Of a DNA stretch of 64,000 nucleotides, positions 54,478 through 64,000 are shown piece after piece. The stretch comes from Trissonchulus latispiculum (lineage: Eukaryota; Nematoda; Enoplea; Enoplida; Ironidae). The position numbers and the translations under genes were made by a program. Each line of letters begins with the position of its first letter. Positions within the stretch are counted from its first letter, which is position 1. The notes under the pieces were generated by a model, which worked only from the letters and a program-made list of their open reading frames with translations, ran no database searches and was not told the origin of the DNA. The stretch spans positions 62,001 to 126,000 of the forward strand of contig JASAND010007604.1 of NCBI GenBank assembly GCA_030248195.1, in the 5' to 3' direction.

Positions 54478-56379
54478 GGGGTGTCTTCAATGCCGAGAAT
54501 TGCATTGCCGAGAATGCACATTGCCGAGAAAGGCATTGCCGAGAAATGCATTGCCGAGAATGGATAATGCTTGTTATTTGCATTGCCGAGAAAGACTAAA
54601 AGCCATAGTTTGCATTGCCGAGAATGGCATTGCTAAGAATTGCATTGGCGAGAAAGTGAATTCTATGAAACAGCTTTATTTATGCGGCCAGTATGTTACT
54701 CTCTTATAAGGTTACAAGTCATGTTCAGAGCATTTGAGAAATGTGTGCATGTTTATTAAAGCTTTAAATTAAAGCGTTTTTCTTTTGTGCCGAAAATACC
54801 AATAAGAGGGTTGCATGCAAAATTAAATTAATATGTCTCTTATTCATTTTTGGAGAATTTTTCGCTTTTTCTGCTAATGGTTTGAAGTCGGGACTCCCTG
54901 TCAATTTTCGCATTTCTTCTTTTACGATATCTCATGAACTGAACTGTGCAATTTCCAGAACGCAGAAATTGCCGAAGGACGGCTTGTAGTTATTAATTTG
55001 TATTTAGCTTTCATATTTAATAAGGTAATAGGAAATTTGATCTGGTTTCGATCAAAAGTTTCGTGTTTGCACCAGGGATTTTTTAAAAATCGGACATGTG
55101 CCTTTCAGTGCATTTTTAAATGAAAAAGTGCGGTTTTCAAAGGCTTTTTTCTGCGCTTTAATGCTGCCACAAATGGTGATCGTTCTAGAGAAGAAAGCCA
55201 ACAAAAATTTTTAAGACTGGAGCACAAACCTATGTACCTAAATTGTTTTACGAAAACGTGGGGAAGCGTGTACGACGAAGGAAGGAAGGTAAAGCGTTTC
55301 CTGCACGTTCACTAAGTGTTTCAGAAAAGGCATTTATGGTCCAATTTAATTAAAAATAAATAAATTTAAAATAAAATTTCGGTAAAAACATCGGATATGG
55401 TTACAAAGTCTGTGAGCTTTTTCAATTTCTCGAAAATGTTGTGTTTTAATAAGAGTATTTGTCAATAAAATGTTTGCGAAACAACCCGTAGTACAGGCGC
55501 GTTTATCTTGAACATGAAAGTCTAACGTAAAATCCTTAAAAACAGTCTTTGCTTACGTATCGCAAATAAAACTGCCATTAAATGCGGCTTGGCAGGTGCA
55601 GACTTCTGGATACGAGAAAAGATGTTTGCTGATTTTCAGAGTTCGGCAATTCTGGGACGTGGGCACATATTGACTGGCAGAGCCTTTACCTCGTGACCAA
55701 ATCAAATGTCGTGCGTGGGTTCGAGTCTCACGATGATGATATTGTGATATTCGCGAAATCCCTGAAATTTTCAGGGAGATTGTGAAACTTAAACTTAAAC
55801 TTAAAAATTTTAACGAAGTTTTAGTAACTACATTGGGCGGGGAAAGAGTGCAGATGGCAACTTTGTAGTCACTGGTCAATAGATCAAACTATAAGAGTTT
55901 AAGCGAGCTCTACGTCTACAGGTCGTGAAGGAACGCTCCGCATCACGACTTGAAGCCAGATCTCTTTCGAATATCTTGCTACCTTCAATCCTGAGATTAG
56001 CAATTCATAAATTTTAATTTATTCATTAATTATTAATTTCATTAATAAATTAATTAATCTTTGCAATTTAATTTAATGAAATTGAAATATAAAAGCTTTG
56101 AATTAAACTTGATAACCTGTCTCAACTGCTTCGAAATTTAGAATGTATTATAGCATTTAAAGACTGAATATGCCTGATAAAGCAGGTTTCATAAAATGCA
56201 ATTTCTCGGCAATGCAATTCTCAGCAATGCAAACTATGATTCTTAATCTTTCTCGGCAATGCAAGTAATGAGCATTGACCGTTCTCGGCAATGCAATTCT
56301 CGGCAATGCAATTCTCGGCAATGCCTTTCTCGGCAATGTGCATTCTCGGCAATGCAATTCTCGGCATTGAATGTTACCC
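54478..56379. mobile_element. 1.9-kb element with GCCGAGAATGCA-repeat termini and 9-bp duplication
   Basis: It is flanked by GCTAGCTAC on both sides (54469-54477, 56380-56388). The inverted ends start GGGGTGTCTTCAATGCCGAG and, complemented from the right, GGGTAACATTCAATGCCGAG. Inside each end about 8-10 imperfect copies of a TTGCCGAGAATGCA unit are inverted relative to the other end. A 9-bp duplication fits Mutator-like elements, and 8-9 bp with GG ends also fits Merlin. The interior has no transposase and includes a tRNA-derived segment. Confidence 0.7.
55660..55808 (+). mobile_element. tRNA-derived SINE-like segment
   Basis: GTGGGTTCGAGTCTCACG (about 55715-55732) is a good box B/T-arm, and TGGCAGAGCC upstream could be a weak box A. 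The 3' part ends in three AAACTT repeats and an A/T-rich tail, as SINE tails do. It lies inside the 1.9-kb element. Confidence 0.45.
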
Positions 56380-56545
56380 GCTAGCTACATATGCAAGCGG
56401 GTAACATTCCTGCATTAATCATAATTCATAATGGTGAATCTATTTTTGCTTTTACAAAATGAGAATTTAAGCTTTTTCGGTCTTGATGACTTATTATGTT
56501 TTACTGTTGATTAATATTCTGATGTTGTATAGGTGAATTTATTTA

Positions 56546-59500
56546 ATGGAATTAAATGCGGTTAGAATAGCTGAGGATGCAGATTTCAGTGAGCTGAAAC
56601 AGCTTTGCGATGTTCACAAAGATTGGGATCTGGTGTATTCTAGAAAGGGTGTCAATGTTTGGACCAAACCAACGCCCCACTGCGATTTCAAAATGATAAA
56701 GGTTTGTTTTGAACAGAAACAACCTCATATTTTTCAAGTGTGAAGGCTTTGACGATTCTGTGTAGTAGAGAAATATCATGTCGACGTATAGACCATTGAT
56801 GGAATCGAATCACTTAGACTTGACCCCGTGACCCGGGACCCAGTTGAGCTCTGACCCGGTGACCCGGATTTCCAGAAAATCCCAAAATCCTACAAAGATT
56901 TTTTATTTTGCTTACGAAAACTAAATTTTTGTTTCCATGTACATATGCTCCACCATCACCCCCCAAAATACCTATGATATGCATTTACTCCAGGCTTTTG
57001 AAAACTATTAAAGACTTTAGCATTTTGTATACTAATGCAGAAATTAGTTGTCAAAACTTATAAATTATCCGCCTGCAAAATTTTGCAGTGTCTAATATGA
57101 GCATTTACGTGTCCTTAAGAGCACTACGCACTTCGGAAATTTGCTTTTTATTTGTATTGCGCAATTTGATCAGTTATCTTTAAGATTTCACCTGTTGGCA
57201 AAACTAATCTGTAAACCAGTTTTAAGATTTATATACAATCTAAATCTAAATATATAATAATCATGGAACTGACAAAGCTAAACAATATTCCGCCGGAGGA
57301 CAGGAACCAGTTTCATAAAAACTGTCACGAGTAGTCTTCAGTGACAACAAACAACCTCTTCTGTATTAAAAAATTACACTCAAATGCATGTAACGGGCAA
57401 TTTTATAGTGAATTTTTTAGCTAGCTAGGCAAATTATTGAAACAGAAAGAAAACACTTATAAAGTTATATTTTCAAAACTTTCTCGAGTAGGTCTCAAGT
57501 TGGCAAAAATTTTTCTGGTCGAATTCGACCAGAGAACTTGACTGGAAAACCCGAGACGTTTTTCACCGTTACTTGCAATGCGACTGTGCGCAAATGCTCA
57601 AGTGTAGAGTAAAATATAAGAAAATATTAAATTGTGTACGCAAATATGTATTATGATCACGATTGTTATGAACTAAAATTAAAGTTTAAACCTAAAATTT
57701 TAGTTTTTAGAAACCAAAAATTTCTAAACATTATGGTGAATTCAGAAAACCGGGTCAAGAGCAAGACCGGGTCGAGCTCTTGACCCAGTGACTCAGTGAC
57801 CGGCCCAAAAGGGACTCGAACTGAAACGTGACCCGGTTCCATCGCTGGTATACGCTGGTTTTGTATGGTTATTCCTCTTTTTGTAATATACTGCGGTATT
57901 TTTTAAGAGTTAGTCATATCAATAGTACATAATAACCAAGAGTGTGAAACGTTGTGTACTCAGTTTTTGAGAAGTAGTCAGTTGTGAGGGGAGGTCAGCA
58001 GTTTTGTGCAGATGATGTCTGCCAGCTGATAACTAAGAGTGTGACGCTTGTCACACTCTGCTACCATGTCATATGTTCAGTCTAATATTTCAATCACCTT
58101 GTATGTCAGTAGTACAGAGGATTGCAACTAAATTCGTTTTGTTTGTATTTATTTCCCATAGCCAAAAGTAATAAATTGATCTGTGAATACTCAAAATTTA
58201 TGTTCTGCTTTAGATGCGGACAGAATTTTCAAACGTGAGTGCCTCCGTTGTGTACGATGTTCTTCACGATCCCCATTATCGTCTTCATTGGGACAAACAT
58301 ATGAGCGAATCTGTGGACATTGGGTGCCTTAATCCTAATAACGACATGTCCTACTACCAGTGTATGTTTTTCTTTGTTAAAATAATTTTAAAAAACTAAG
58401 AACTGTTGACATTATCTTATCACTTCAGTTTGGATACGAACTCCTACTAGCTTGGTGCAACTGTAGCCTCGGTAGCTCAGTTGGCAGGGCGTCGGAGCGT
58501 TAATTCGAAAGTCGTGAGTTCGTGTCCCACCCGATGTCCGAATTTTTCGGGTCTCAGGTGCTGCAGTGACAATTTCATTTCTTACATTGCCTTTCTGGAT
58601 TATGCGCTACCTCACGTCATTTTGACATTTTGTGTTGGTTTATGTAGTATATGAATTAATTTAATAAAACTATTTCAAATCAAATTTTTATTCATATCCG
58701 AAAATATTTAGTGAAAATGCCACCTCCATTCCGAAGTCGAGATTTCGTTTTCTTGCGGTCGTGGTTGGAAACATCCTCTGAAATGATGATTATGAATCAC
58801 TCCGTATGCCATGAGGTATATCAGTGGCTACAGAATGTTGCTGAATTGTGATAAGGGTTTTCTAATGCTGAGATGGGGTTGACGTTCTATTATTCGATGA
58901 GATTTTAGAGTGGAATGAAGTATCGTGGTAGTCTTTAGGCGACTAGTCATCCAATCTCCTAAGAAGTGAATTTTCACTAGAATAGTTTCCCAAATTTCCT
59001 TCTTATCCTATTCTAGCAATCAATAAGCCCTCCCCAAACAAGAAGTGTGAAATTTGCATTCCTCACTACTCTAAACTTACGGGTCTTTTCCAGATTACTC
59101 CCCCCCAGTGCTAAAATTTTTAAAACTTGGTCAATCGAGCTGAAATTTAGTACGGGGATGTTTTCGAACACGTTGAGTTCAAATATCGCAAATCCTTTCG
59201 ATATCGTGAAATTCGATGGGACAAGGGGGAACCAAGGGGAACCAAAAACTTTTTGTCTTCGATTTTGCTTGAAAGCCGTATAAAGAGGTTTTCTGGACCG
59301 TAGAACACGAATCTGAAGTACGTTTTTCGATTCAGCTTTTCATTTAGCTCAGTATATAAAAGGTTACATCTTAGATTTATGTAAAACTTTAGCTTATATT
59401 CAACGATCGAAAAGCTGAATGGAAAAACGAACTTCAGATTCGTTTTCAGCGACCCAGAAAACCCCTGTATGCAACTTTTTAACAAAATCAAAGATAAAAC

Positions 59501-62066
59501 GTTTTTGTTCCCCTTGGTCCTCCTTTGCGAATCGAAGAAATCTGATTTAGTGAAATCGAAAAATTTTGCATATTTGAATACAGCGTGGTGAAAAACATAC
59601 CCAAACTAAGTTTCACCTCGATTGCTCAAGTTTATAAATTTTAGCACTGTGGGGGGAACTGTGGAACTGTGGGGGATCTGGAAAGAACCCAAACTTTCTT
59701 CCTAGACTGTTTCGTATCGAAAGTTATGTTAAGGACTTTTGGGGTATGCTATGTATGCGACTACTTGGCATTAACTAACATGTTACTATAAGCATAGGAA
59801 CAAAGTATAAGCTTTTAAACACATTTATAGTTAGATCTTATATAACATTTCTTCCCGTTAAGCTTGAGGCCTGTTCTTCACTCTAACTTTAATCCGGTCT
59901 GAAAAATCCAGAATCCGTGCCGGGAATGAATGTCAAGGGCCGTCGGCGTGTTCTTTGCAGATAGCGCTCCGGAGGCGGGGCAGGTGGATCCAATGGTCCT
60001 GCACCTGCGACATGGTCTTGGGCAGGAAGAGGAGGTTCCACTTCGTCTGAGGGAACAACCAAAATGTTCGGTGTTTCTACCTTGCGTAGAAGATTTCCTA
60101 ACTGCTCTTTATATACCTTTCCTTCCACCCATTTTGGCGAATTAGGACGGTGAGAACGAATCCATACGGATTCCAAAGTTTCCTTTTGGAACTTATACGA
60201 CTTGCCATAGGCTGTGTAGCAAGCCAACGAAGCGTCTTTTGGATGTCTGTCGTCCGGCTTGGCCACACTCACTATAGGAGTAGTCCATTGACTGGCGCGA
60301 ACTTTCTGGCTTTGACCACCTTTTCCTATTCTGGCCAAACCTTGCTGTTCCACACATGATTCCCACTGCATAGACTCGGAATCATAAGGATTAATAATCC
60401 TGCCTAACATTCTTTCACCAATGGTCAATGTTAGACTAAACAGCAGAAAAAGTCTCGTCGTCAGTGCAACGTAGTTCGGTCGAGGACTGGTGATTTTCTT
60501 CTGGGTTCTTTCCTCTCTAATGGTATTAGCGATGGAGTATTCTTCCATCTGTCCAACATAAGAGTCCCATTGAACTGAATCAGGGTCAAATGAATCCAAA
60601 CGTCCCAATGTTCTTTTCAATGTTCTGCAAACTAAGCGACTACTTGGCATTAACTAACGTGTTACTATAAGCATAGGAACAAAGTATAAGCTTTTTAACA
60701 CATTTATAGTTAGATCTTATATAACAGGATAAGGGATAATGAAATAACTTTTTAGGATTATCCTCCACGAAAGGGCGTCGTACGAGCGATATCCTATCTA
60801 ACCGGATATCTTATCCGTCCTCTTGGTGACAGAAAGTGCCAAATCAGCTATGTTGCCCAAATTGATCCCAGAGGTAAGAAATGCGCGCAGATTAGCTGAT
60901 CATCAATTTATGTATTCGTCAAAAGGTTGTCTCACTATTATCGTACTTGCTCTTTTAATTGTTGTACTCTCTTAGTAAAAATTTAGCTTCCAACTTGAAC
61001 ATGCATGCATAGCGTATAAAGCGCTCTGTATTTGTACTCTTGGTATTACACAGTTGTAACTGTAAACATCAGAGCTCTTGGAGGTAAAGCAATTTAATTT
61101 GGACAGAGTGTAGAATTTAATACTATCGTTGATGCTGAAATTCATTCATTCATCCATTCATATATAATTCATTTATATAAATGGTTAAAACAGGAAGCTG
61201 AATTAAATTATTCACATTGTGAGTGAGCCATTTTATGGAATTTTATTACGAAGTTTAGAGGAGTGTGAATGCTTTACCGGAGGGTAAAATGTACGGTTGA
61301 TGCGAGGTGTTTTAGGCACACTTCCGAGCTGGTTGGTAAACAAGCTTACCCAGACATTTGCACCAAAGGTAAAAACAGGAATTTGATGAATTTTCTTTAA
61401 CTTAATTTCCGATGATATTTCTTTTCATAATCTCGCACAGAAATTAAGTTCAATCCTGCAACTTCTAACCGAGTAGTAGATCTAATTCGTAATTAGTTAT
61501 AATAATCTATTAGTAATAATAAGAGATGTTTTTCGCAACAAACAGTTTCAACAATTATACTTTTAATTAGGTTTCTATAAATATACCACAACAATCCCGC
61601 GGCATGCAGGTGGTGGAATGTTTTTGATGGGCAGCGATCCGGCGGCCAAGGACGACCAAAAACTGGATTGCCCAAGAACCGTAAAAATCCTGATTCTAGG
61701 GGAAAGGGTGAGCATCCCTCTGGGGGTAGGGTGGGTGAGCTTCTCCAGGTCTAGGAGGGTTCATCCCCCTTTCCAACACGTATATACCCACAACTCTCCG
61801 TATTTGTTTTTTAGATGGCGAAGCGCCTTCACAAGGTGTGCACGAAATATCCAGCCTGGAAACAGACACATCAGCCTAACCTGAAGCCCTGGCTGTTCCC
61901 AGAGCAAATCACTCTTCCACGGATACCAATGGACAAGTGTCAGCCCAAAGACTATCAGGTGGAGTACGTGGATGAGAGCAACGTCACTGAGACCCTGGCC
62001 GTCATGGACGACGAGGATGGGGTGGGGACCAGTGGGGATGAAGCTCTTTCAAATGGTTGTGGTTGA
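56546..62066 (+). CDS. STARD10: STARD10-like START-domain lipid-transfer protein (six exons)
   Basis: The proposed CDS is join(56546..56701, 58214..58361, 58712..58815, 60756..60873, 61316..61368, 61815..62066), 276 residues and in frame throughout. Vertebrate STARD10 is about 290. All introns are GT-AG. Recognisable stretches: [13 protein letters not shown] (exon 1), [16 protein letters not shown] (2), [12 protein letters not shown] and MIMNHSV (3), [20 protein letters not shown] and [10 protein letters not shown] (4), [17 protein letters not shown] (5), [21 protein letters not shown] (6). A START domain spans most of the protein; the C-terminus is acidic. The family binds phosphatidylcholine and phosphatidylethanolamine in the cytosol and moves them between membranes. 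The first exon follows a TATAG acceptor, so a 5' non-coding exon probably lies upstream. The introns hold several transposons. Confidence 0.92.
56794..57847. mobile_element. hAT-like MITE in intron 1 of the STARD10-like gene
   Basis: The ends CATTGATGGAA and TTCCATCGCTG are inverted with two mismatches. The flanks GTATAGAC (56786-56793) and GTATACGC (57848-57855) agree at 6 of 8 bases, like an aged 8-bp duplication. Both ends carry GACCCGG/CCGGGTC clusters. Non-coding. Confidence 0.6.
58466..58538 (+). pseudogene. tRNA-like segment in intron 2 (SINE head or tRNA pseudogene)
   Basis: GCCTCGGTAGCTCAGTTGGC contains a good box A. GTGAGTTCGTGTCCCAC resembles a T-arm and box B. The acceptor partner CCGATGT pairs with only 5 of 7 bases of GCCTCGG and no CCA-proximal pairing is perfect, so a functional tRNA is unlikely. 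Confidence 0.5.
59082..59690. mobile_element. Fold-back MITE, family B, in intron 3 of the STARD10-like gene
   Basis: A full-length palindrome of about 609 bp. CGGGTCTTTTCCAGATTACTC is mirrored by GGGGATCTGGAAAGAACCC, and ACGTTTTTCGATTCAGCTTTT by GATCGAAAAGCTGAATGGAA near the centre. Same family as 9178-9600 and 49228-49620. The sequence CGAATCTGAAGTACG / CGAACTTCAGATTCG recurs in all copies. Confidence 0.8.
59757..59847 (-). repeat. 3' LTR of the TRIM-like element
   Basis: It is about 97% identical to 60636-60726, by my reading. It abuts the purine-rich tract of the interior on the minus strand. Confidence 0.65.
59889..60650 (-). pseudogene. Chimeric Ty3 remnant: Gag start, RT fragment, integrase C-terminus
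   Basis: A single open frame of 253 residues that joins pieces normally thousands of bases apart. An N-terminal Gag-like part ([20 protein letters not shown]) comes first. An RT-like snippet ([14 protein letters not shown]) follows. The last part is an integrase-tail-like stretch ([26 protein letters not shown] then a Pro-rich end with [12 protein letters not shown]). A related Gag-like segment seems to occur twice (the second near [15 protein letters not shown]). It has no catalytic residues for protease, RT or integrase. The open frame is notable for a remnant, but no function can be claimed. The nominal start lies inside the 5' LTR repeat. Confidence 0.6.
60636..60726 (-). repeat. 5' LTR of the TRIM-like element
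   Basis: The right-hand copy of the 91-bp terminal repeat. It ends 30 bases before exon 4 of the STARD10-like gene, so this insertion sits very close to the splice acceptor. Confidence 0.65.
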
Positions 62067-62439
62067 GGGACCGGTCCAGAAATTTTAAATTTGGGAATTT
62101 TTAATTAATTTTATAGTGTATACCTGTACACGTTTCAAGCACCCATATTTGCACACCTGATTACAGCTTGTCTTTGGGAGGAGTATGCGACAATAATCAA
62201 AACGTGCTGCTGTTTTCAGAAACAATATTTGGGACTTTTTAGTTGCAATTAAAGTTACGACTGATTTATCAAAACTGCAAAATCTAAGTTTGTGTTTGTA
62301 TCCTGTTTATTAAGGTAACCTAAGGTTACTGTAACAATATATTGGCACTTTGATATATTTCTGGAAATACAGAAGGTGCCTTTGTAATTTATTTTGCTGT
62401 TTACTGTAATCATATTCCATCTGTATAAATCTGTACGCT

Positions 62440-62445
62440 ATTAAA
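62440..62445 (+). terminator. Possible polyadenylation signal of the STARD10-like gene
   Basis: ATTAAA, the common variant hexamer, lies 374 bases after the stop codon and is followed by a GT-rich stretch (GGTTTGGTTATGT). Confidence 0.4.
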
Positions 62446-62649
62446 GTTAAGGTTTGGTTATGTCAACCCAGTATCACACCGATAGTTTGAGGTCCCAACA
62501 ACATCCAAAGATTATATTGCAGTCCAGCTGCAGAGTGCACACATCGGCGTTCGTCGTTGTTCAGTAATTGACGTCAACTGTGGAGTGGAGCTGCCGGAAG
62601 GTCGCACTATAATTGGAAGCGTCAGCAGCATCTGTATACGTCGACGCAG

Positions 62650-62790
62650 TTTTTCAAATTTTTTTGCAGACGGAAGTAAAATGTTTTGCAGAACATCATT
62701 TATATCATTCGATACCTCTTTGAAATATAGCTGGGGAACGTCTCGTTTTACGATATAGCTTTTCGTTAAGGATAAATTAGCCATAATATG
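62650..62790. mobile_element. Remnant related to the TTAA MITE
   Basis: TATATCATTCGATACCTC and TAGCTGGGGA followed by a CGTTA-AGGATAAATTA-like segment align with 4861-4990 of MITE 1. The ends are not preserved. Confidence 0.55.
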
Positions 62791-63650
62791 TGTAATGGAA
62801 TTAATAAAATAAGGTGTTAAAAGTAACCGAAACTGGTCTAAAAGTATTCCAAAATAATCAATCTACAAAGAAAGGGCTCTTGTGCCATGGATCTGTGAAG
62901 AAGAGCGAAGATCATCAACATGGGATGTATTCATCAATTAATGTCCAAGCAGTAATTGTATAGATTATTTAAAGTTTGTCTAGTCAGAGTTGCCAGTATT
63001 CCAAGGAATTAAGGGAAATTCATATATAGGGTCCAAGGTTAACACTCAATTAGGACACAAATCCTAGTCCTAATTATAATCTTGAGTCTAATTAAGTTCT
63101 ACTAACGTGTGGCTTACTAACAATACTAATTCAGGAATTGTGAAAAAGGAGGGTAATTCGGTCTTAATCCCTTTAGTAAGTGGAGTTGTTACTCCCACAC
63201 GAAGACTAAAATCGACGTCTAAACCAAACTTAGGTGAATTAGTGAATGTCGTCTATAATTGAGTCGGATACTGCTTCCTCCGCAAAGTAACACAATCACT
63301 AGTGTTCGTATACTAGTCAGTGGGAAGTTATAAATCCAAAATATGGAGTTTATGTGCATAATTAAGGCAAAAATTAGTCGTAAGATCGCCTATAAACTGA
63401 AAAGTGCACCTAAAACAACAAATATCGGAAGATGGTTCACAATTGGATGTAAAATAGCTAAGTACGTAGTTAGATAGGGTTAATCGGTGATAATTAAGTG
63501 TTAATTAGGAAATAACTAGTTAATTTTATAATTTTTGGTCAGAAAATGACTTGGGCTTATATGAAAGAGAATTTGATTCTGATTCTGAAAATCCAAACCC
63601 GACTTTTCAACTCCCAAAAATAAGAAAGCTATAATGAAAAATGTTTTAGC
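62791..63650. other. Intergenic region, no gene seen
   Basis: About 860 bases of AT-rich DNA with several small inverted repeats, for example GGAGTTGTTACTCC near 63183, but no coding sequence. Confidence 0.5.
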
Positions 63651-63899
63651 AAGATTACTTTTTGTGTCGTAATCTTACCACTCCAAAAAGGAGTGTTCTA
63701 AAATTGGTTTTCTTTTGGGTTTGACTTAAGTCAAACCCTTTTTCCTTTTCCATTGTCTGGGAGGTTGTCTACCTCCCAGACTACACCTGAGTCAGGTGTT
63801 GTTCTCCTCCATCTCTTCTTTTTCTCTCCCTGCTAGGCCTCTTTCTTTCCAGGCCTAGCAGTTGTCCTCACCTGAACTTTTGGCCGTGGACAAGGCCAA
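63651..63899 (+). repeat. Array of seven consecutive hairpins
   Basis: There are seven perfect or near-perfect hairpins in 249 bases. (1) AAGATTAC/GTAATCTT, 63651-63676. (2) CACTCC/GGAGTG, 63679-63695. (3) A 22-bp uninterrupted palindrome centred on CTTAAG, 63717-63738. (4) GTCTGGGAGGT/ACCTCCCAGAC, 63755-63781. (5) ACACCTGA/TCAGGTGT, 63783-63799. (6) CTGCTAGGCCT/AGGCCTAGCAG, 63830-63861. (7) TTGGCC/GGCCAA, 63880-63899. The stems differ in sequence, so it is not a tandem repeat of one hairpin. Linkers are T/C-rich. No gene overlaps. Function unknown. Confidence 0.85.
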
Positions 63900-64000
63900 C
63901 AAAGAGGAAACAAAAGAAAACAGTAGTATGGGCCCAAGACATGTAAGTTAGAGGGGGCTTATCTCCCTTAATAATAATAAAAATATAAATGTAAGTAGCT

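Larger units (their letters stand above)
59757..60726 (-). mobile_element. Small deleted LTR element (TRIM-like) with chimeric Ty3 frame
   Basis: A 91-bp direct repeat (59757-59847 and 60636-60726) brackets an 788-bp interior. Read on the minus strand, the repeat begins TGTTATATAAGATC, an LTR-like TG terminus, and a purine-rich AACGGGAAGAAA directly precedes the left copy, as a polypurine tract should. The interior encodes fragments of Ty3 Gag, RT and integrase tail. No obvious target duplication. It is far too short to be autonomous, so it is a deletion derivative. Confidence 0.65.

Noticed and set aside
54461..54709. Cys/Arg-rich CRECTLPRKALPR frame and its mirror near 56157
   Set aside because: Translation of the GCCGAGAATGCA terminal repeats; periodic because the DNA is.
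58466..58538. Functional tRNA gene
   Set aside because: Acceptor and T-arm pairing are imperfect and the copy lies in an intron next to other repeats; treated as tRNA-derived.
61618..61800. Frame upstream of the last STARD10 exon
   Set aside because: Intron sequence before a TTTTTTAG acceptor; only the part from 61815 aligns with STARD10.

Overview
This window looks like repeat-rich nuclear DNA from an invertebrate animal. It has interrupted host genes with GT-AG introns, AATAAA signals, tRNA-derived repeats, many fold-back (palindromic) DNA transposons and two kinds of large selfish element. The best host marker is an ortholog of the START-domain lipid-transfer protein STARD10. I cannot name the phylum. 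A spiralian (mollusc, annelid or flatworm) would fit, and giant Ty3 elements are known from planarians, but this is inference.

Layout. (1) 1-4160 is the right part of a Polinton/Maverick- or adintovirus-like element: the end of one reading frame, a small secreted protein and an intact 1107-residue protein-primed family B DNA polymerase. (2) 4395-9833 is a nested stack of inverted-repeat elements, including two tandem MITEs that share TTAA target sites and a fold-back element at 9178-9600. (3) 9834-37254 is a giant Ty3-type LTR retrotransposon of about 27.4 kb, inserted in a copy of that stack. It carries a very long proline-rich Gag with zinc knuckle and protease, then RT-RNase H-integrase, then an unusually large accessory region. 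That region holds two small genes, about 6 kb with no recognised gene, a possible internal promoter, two paralogous proteins with a CxxCGQ/CLRP module, and two further unknown proteins, one of about 1,200 residues. The 3' LTR is about 593 bp. The 5' LTR keeps only its last 183 bp. (4) 37255-64000 is host DNA: two paralogous secreted-protein genes (38.0-39.5 and 49.0-50.8 kb) and a six-exon STARD10-like gene (56.5-62.1 kb). Between and inside them lie hAT-like, Harbinger-like and other MITEs, a 2.7-kb palindromic hAT-like element, a small deleted LTR element and, at the right edge, a row of seven consecutive hairpins.

How it works together. The polymerase and its neighbours belong to a DNA virus-like transposon. 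The Ty3 element has every enzyme needed for reverse transcription and integration, but this copy or its base calls are broken by single-base frame changes. Six of them after gag all run in the same direction, which points to undercalled homopolymers. The accessory genes after integrase are the most likely undescribed system here. Their order, paralogy and preceding promoter-like and splice-acceptor-like sequences suggest separate expression. A 539-base tract right after a 34-G run contains only three cytosines, all in CpG, and needs checking before it is trusted.
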